Assembly (NCBI GenBank): GCA_040508545.1
Contig: JBEVMR010000066.1
Location: 1 to 8,075, forward strand
DNA: 8,075 nucleotides
Origin: VRUE01 sp040508545
GTDB lineage: Bacteria > Actinomycetota > Thermoleophilia > Solirubrobacterales > 70-9
Direction of reading: 5' to 3'
Shown: positions 5,160 to 8,075 of the stretch, piece after piece
Numbering within the stretch: the stretch's first letter is position 1
Layout: each line of letters opens with the position of its first letter
The notes under the pieces: model-generated
The model's input: the letters and a program-made list of their open reading frames with translations, nothing else
Databases searched by the model: none
What the model was told of the DNA's origin: nothing
Translations under genes and position numbers: made by a program

Positions 5160-7448
5160 ATGCCGGGGATACGCGCAGGGCTGGGTCGGATACTGGCGAT
5201 GGGGATCGCGTTGGCGTTGGCGCTGCTGCTGCTCGCGGCGCGCGAGGCGACGGCCGGGCACTACACCGTCGCCCAGTGCGGCTGGTGGGTCGATGTGGAT
5301 GCCAACTGGGCGGATACGACCGGCGGCGCCAAGTTCCGCTCCGATGCCTGGTGCGTGCCGTCGTCCGGAGGCGATCCGATCAACGGCGTCCACGTGAAGA
5401 GCTTCACCAAGGGAGGGGCGACGATCTCCGGCACCCGCTTCGCCCGCTGGCGCTGGGTGGCTCCTGGCGGGACCGGCATCACCCGGGTGACGGGCACTTG
5501 GTGGCACACGCTGCACGACGGCATGGAGCAGCGGATCGGCACCGGCAACTGGAGCGGCGGCTTCGACCCGTTCATCACCGCGAGTGGCACCGACACGACC
5601 CCGCGCAACTTCGCCGTCGACCTCGCGCAGCCGCAGCCGGCGCTCGAGGACAGGCTGCTCTGCGCGCGGCCGGAGAGCAAATGGTGCTCGATCGAGCCCG
5701 ACTCGTGGTCGGCCCTGCGGGCGCTGGTCATAACCCTCTACGACGGTTACGGCCCGGTGCCGGGCAGGGCCGAAGCGGAGCTCGCGGCGGGTGGTTGGCG
5801 GCGCGGCGCGCAGAGGGTCAACTACTGGGACACCGACGTCGGCGGCGGCGTCCGCTTCAGCGAAACGCGCCTCGACGGGGTGAAGGTCGGGCTCACCGAG
5901 TACCCGTGCGCGAAGGCGTTCATCGACGGCGAGTGGAGGGGGAGCCGAATGCAGCCCTGTCCGACCGGGGCGGCGGACGAGGTGACGGTCCAGACCACGA
6001 GCTTCAGCGACGGCCCCCACGAGGTGACGCGCTGCGCCACCGACTTCGCCGGCAACAGCGCTTGCCTCGCTCCGGTCGGCGTGCTGATCGACAACCATCC
6101 GCCGACGTCCCCGCGGGGACTCTCCCTGGCCGGCGGAGCGGGCTGGCGCCGCCTCGACGACTTCGACTTCTCCTGGGGCAATCCCGACCAGGGAGCGGCC
6201 AGCCCGGTCGGAGGCGCCTACTGGCGCATCACTGGCCCCGCGGGCTACGACACCGGGGTCAAGCTGGCGACGGGCCGCGGCATCTCCTCGCTTGCCGACC
6301 GGACCCTGCCGCGGCCGGGCGTCTTCACCTTCCGGGTCTGGCTGCGCGACGAGGCGGGCAACGCCGACTCGGCCACGGCGGTCGAGCTGCCGATGCGCCT
6401 CGACGACGTGCCGCCCGGCGTCGCCTTCGAGGCGGCGCCCGGCCTCGTCGGCGCCGAGCTGCCCCCGGCGGTCAGCGCCGAGATCAGCGACGAGCACTCC
6501 GGCGCGGCAAACGGCAGGATCTCCTACAGGCGGGTCAATGCCGAGCACTGGATCGAGCTGCCGAGCAGGCTGGAGGATGGCGATGCGCCGGACTCACGGC
6601 GCCTGGTTGCCAAGGTGCCGAGCGACCTCGAGCCGGGGACCTACGTCTTCCGGGCCGTGGCCGTGGACGCCGCCGGCAACGCCGCGTCGACCACGCGCCG
6701 CGCCGACGGCACCGAGATGGCCCTGCGCCGGGTGCCGCCGCCGGTGGGGCCGGCCCGGCTCGCCTCCCGGCAGGGTGAGGCCCCTCGCTCGGCGCCGCGA
6801 CTCAAGACCCGGCTCTTCGCCGAGCTGCGCTGGCGCAAGCGGCGCGGCCCGAGCGTGACCGTCCCCTTCGGCGCCGGCGCGGCGCTCACGGGGCGGTTGC
6901 TCAGCGCCGCCGGCGCCGGGCTCGCCGAGCGGCGCTTGCGGGTCGTCTCGCGACCCTCGCACGGCGCCTTGATGCGGCGCCAGGTCGAGATCGTCCGCAC
7001 CGGCCCCCACGGCGGCTTCGAGTTGGCTCTGCGCGCTGGTCCGTCGCGCCGCGTCACGGTCGGATTCGCCGGCGAGCGGGCGCTGGACCCGGCCCGCCGA
7101 GCTGGGCTATCGCTGCGTGTTCGCGGCGCCGCGACGCTCCAGGCCGCGCCCCGCGGCCTACGCAACGGCGAGTCGGTGCGGCTCTGGGGGCGGATCCGAA
7201 CCCGTGGGGCGCCCGTGCCACGGCGCGGCAAGCTGGTCGCGATCCAGTACTACGAGAGCGACTCGCGCCTCTGGCGGCCGGTGCTCGTCACCCACAGCGA
7301 TCACAGCGGGCGTTTCCGCGCCCGCTACCGCTTCCGTTACGTGACCGGCACGGCGCGGATTCGCCTGCGCGCGGTTGCCCTCGCAGAGGAGCGCTGGCCC
7401 TACGCGCCCGGCGCCTCGCGCCCGGTTCTGGTTCGGGTGAGTGGCTGA
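5160..7448 (+). CDS. Secreted multidomain beta-rich protein with Ig-like repeats, function unknown
   Basis: A 762-aa exported protein I cannot assign a function. Signal peptide: MPGIRAGLGR, then a hydrophobic core (residues 11-27) and REATA before a cut near 32. The mature protein starts GHYTVAQCGWWVDVDANW and has an N-terminal Trp-rich, Gly-rich region to about 235 that may be a jelly-roll or lectin-like fold. All eight cysteines (40, 65, 168, 176, 250, 267, 292, 302) lie in the first 302 residues, suggesting four disulfides. Three Ig/FN3-like ends follow with the same turn: DFAGN (295), DEAGN (397) and DAAGN (503), about 102 and 106 residues apart. A basic linker (525-565) leads to two C-terminal beta modules, with ALTGRLLSAAGAGLAERRL (575-593) and VRLWGRIRTRGAPVPRRGK (673-691) as matching openings; each ends in a G-x-F strand pattern. 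No catalytic motif, sortase signal or C-terminal membrane helix is seen, so it is probably released or held non-covalently. It may share a transcript with the cyclophilin downstream. The secretion call is strong, the domain calls moderate. Confidence 0.85.
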   Translation: MPGIRAGLGRILAMGIALALALLLLAAREATAGHYTVAQCGWWVDVDANWADTTGGAKFRSDAWCVPSSGGDPINGVHVKSFTKGGATISGTRFARWRWVAPGGTGITRVTGTWWHTLHDGMEQRIGTGNWSGGFDPFITASGTDTTPRNFAVDLAQPQPALEDRLLCARPESKWCSIEPDSWSALRALVITLYDGYGPVPGRAEAELAAGGWRRGAQRVNYWDTDVGGGVRFSETRLDGVKVGLTEYPCAKAFIDGEWRGSRMQPCPTGAADEVTVQTTSFSDGPHEVTRCATDFAGNSACLAPVGVLIDNHPPTSPRGLSLAGGAGWRRLDDFDFSWGNPDQGAASPVGGAYWRITGPAGYDTGVKLATGRGISSLADRTLPRPGVFTFRVWLRDEAGNADSATAVELPMRLDDVPPGVAFEAAPGLVGAELPPAVSAEISDEHSGAANGRISYRRVNAEHWIELPSRLEDGDAPDSRRLVAKVPSDLEPGTYVFRAVAVDAAGNAASTTRRADGTEMALRRVPPPVGPARLASRQGEAPRSAPRLKTRLFAELRWRKRRGPSVTVPFGAGAALTGRLLSAAGAGLAERRLRVVSRPSHGALMRRQVEIVRTGPHGGFELALRAGPSRRVTVGFAGERALDPARRAGLSLRVRGAATLQAAPRGLRNGESVRLWGRIRTRGAPVPRRGKLVAIQYYESDSRLWRPVLVTHSDHSGRFRARYRFRYVTGTARIRLRAVALAEERWPYAPGASRPVLVRVSG

Positions 7449-7466
7449 CCGGCGCGCGCCGCTCGG

Positions 7467-7471
7467 TAGGG
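7467..7471 (+). promoter_or_regulatory. Ribosome binding site deciding the cyclophilin start
   Basis: TAGGG (within GGTAGGG) lies 8 nt before the ATG at 7480. It supports this start over the in-frame GTG at 7441, which overlaps the previous gene and adds 13 residues not found in cyclophilins. Confidence 0.55.
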
Positions 7472-7479
7472 TGCGCGCC

Positions 7480-7938
7480 ATGTCACAGGCCACGCTCCAC
7501 ACCAATGCCGGGGAGATCGTGCTCGAGCTGCACGACTCCGACGCCCCGAAGACGGTCGAGAACTTTCGCAAGCTCGCCGCCGACGGCTTCTACGACGGGC
7601 TGATCTTCCACCGGGTCATCCCCGACTTCATGATTCAGGGCGGCTGCCCCGAAGGGACCGGCCGCGGCGGCCCGGGCTACACCTTCGAGGACGAGTTCAA
7701 CGACAACAAGATCGTCCGCGGCGCCCTGGCGATGGCCAACGCCGGCCCGAACACCAACGGCTCGCAGTTCTTCATCGTCACCACCGAGGCGGCGCCGTGG
7801 CTGGACGGCAAGCACACCGTCTTCGGCACGGTCACCTCGGGGATGGAGGCGGTCGACGTGATCGAGAAGACCGAGACCGACGGCTCGGACCGGCCGCTCG
7901 AGGAGCGCAAGATCGAGCGAGTCGAGCTCTCCGACTGA
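7480..7938 (+). CDS. Peptidyl-prolyl cis-trans isomerase, cyclophilin type, cytoplasmic
   Basis: A 152-aa single-domain cyclophilin that catalyses cis-trans isomerisation of peptide bonds before proline. It has no signal peptide, so it should act in the cytoplasm. The N-terminus MSQATLHTNAGEIVLELHDSDAPKTVENF is typical of short actinobacterial cyclophilins. Active-site residues align with human CypA: FHRVIPDFMIQGG (43-55) gives the catalytic R45 with F50, M51 and Q53; LAMANAGPNTNGSQFFI (83-99) gives A86, N87, Q96 and F98; WLDGKHTVFG (107-116) gives W107, L108 and H112. W107 corresponds to W121, which is linked to cyclosporin binding. All key residues are present and the C-terminus (KIERVELSD) looks native. 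The gene starts 31 bp after the secreted-protein gene on the same strand, so co-transcription is possible. Its stop is 6 bp from the convergent transposase stop. Confidence 0.96.
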   Translation: MSQATLHTNAGEIVLELHDSDAPKTVENFRKLAADGFYDGLIFHRVIPDFMIQGGCPEGTGRGGPGYTFEDEFNDNKIVRGALAMANAGPNTNGSQFFIVTTEAAPWLDGKHTVFGTVTSGMEAVDVIEKTETDGSDRPLEERKIERVELSD

Positions 7939-8075
7939 GAGCCCCTAGGTGTAGATGCCAGCCACGTTGTTCCCGGCGAGCTCCCGTAGCCGCTGAACCG
8001 GCGGTTGATGGCCGATGGCGCCGTGTCGTCGCCTGAAGTTGTAGCGCTCGATCCAGCCGGAGAGAGCTTTGGCCC
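7939..8075 (-). mobile_element. Edge of an IS481-like insertion sequence
   Basis: The transposase end faces the chromosome here, so one terminus of the element must lie close to 7939-7960. In this family the terminal inverted repeat often begins with TGT and lies at or overlapping the end of the transposase gene. TGTAGATGCC begins at 7950 inside the coding end, but without the other terminus the boundary cannot be set. The cyclophilin gene appears to be left intact. Confidence 0.6.
7945..8075 (-). CDS. IS481-type transposase, C-terminal end only (continues past the window)
   Basis: Reading the minus strand from the window edge gives 43 codons ending in TAG (7945-7947). The peptide contains SGWIERYNFRRRHGAIGHQ, then PPVQRLREL and the end AGNNVAGIYT. 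This is the last part of a DDE (rve-type) integrase core: the W-x3-YN-x3-RxH pattern follows the catalytic Glu helix, and the NNV ending is characteristic of IS481-family transposases; IS3-type is the main alternative. The catalytic DDE residues are outside the window, so intactness cannot be judged. It was too short to be found by length-based ORF calling. Confidence 0.78.
   Translation of the reverse strand, partial: AKALSGWIERYNFRRRHGAIGHQPPVQRLRELAGNNVAGIYT

Noticed and set aside
4054..5397. Long open frame of 447 codons on + antisense to mrp
   Set aside because: It is a mirror of the mrp coding strand with low-complexity basic and acidic content and no recognisable motif; mrp itself is unmistakable.
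4995..6548. Open frame of 517 codons on - antisense to the secreted protein
   Set aside because: No family motif and no ribosome site; the sense strand has a signal peptide, disulfide-type cysteines and repeated Ig-like turns.
3576..7938. A novel multi-gene defence or biosynthetic system
   Set aside because: The genes are housekeeping or unrelated, face different directions and show no conserved toxin, nuclease, sensor or biosynthetic pairing.

Overview
The window looks like ordinary chromosomal DNA from a high-GC bacterium, most likely an actinobacterium. Four things suggest this: strong G/C bias at third codon positions, a GroEL with a Gly/Met tail, a 7Fe-type ferredoxin, and an Mrp ATPase with no CxxC pair. 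The large secreted protein at 5160-7448 resembles multidomain surface proteins I associate with the class Thermoleophilia (Solirubrobacterales). That placement is inference, not a measured result.

Layout from left to right. (1) The 3' four fifths of a groEL gene on + (1-1336). (2) A 180-bp convergent gap holding a perfect 15-bp hairpin, a likely terminator for both strands. (3) A two-gene minus-strand unit: an atypical NAD(P)-binding SDR (3485 to 2604), whose end overlaps by 20 bp a secreted glycoside hydrolase of GH26-like appearance (2623 to 1517). (4) A 90-bp divergent spacer, then the 7Fe ferredoxin fdxA on + (3576-3848), with a hairpin overlapping its stop. (5) Convergent to it, an Mrp/ApbC-type P-loop ATPase on - (5031 to 3871). 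(6) A 128-bp divergent spacer, then on + a 762-aa secreted multidomain protein of unknown function (5160-7448), followed 31 bp later by a small cytoplasmic cyclophilin (7480-7938). (7) On -, the last 43 codons of an IS481-type transposase, whose stop lies 6 bp from the cyclophilin stop and whose body runs off the window.

The genes do not form one pathway. Local themes are protein folding (GroEL, cyclophilin), iron-sulfur biology (ferredoxin and Mrp side by side, convergent) and exported cell-surface or carbohydrate-related proteins (the GH26-like enzyme and the 762-aa protein). I see no tRNA, rRNA, CRISPR array, phage or defence module. The least understood parts are the 762-aa secreted protein and the SDR/hydrolase pair. 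No stretch longer than 300 bp lacks a gene.
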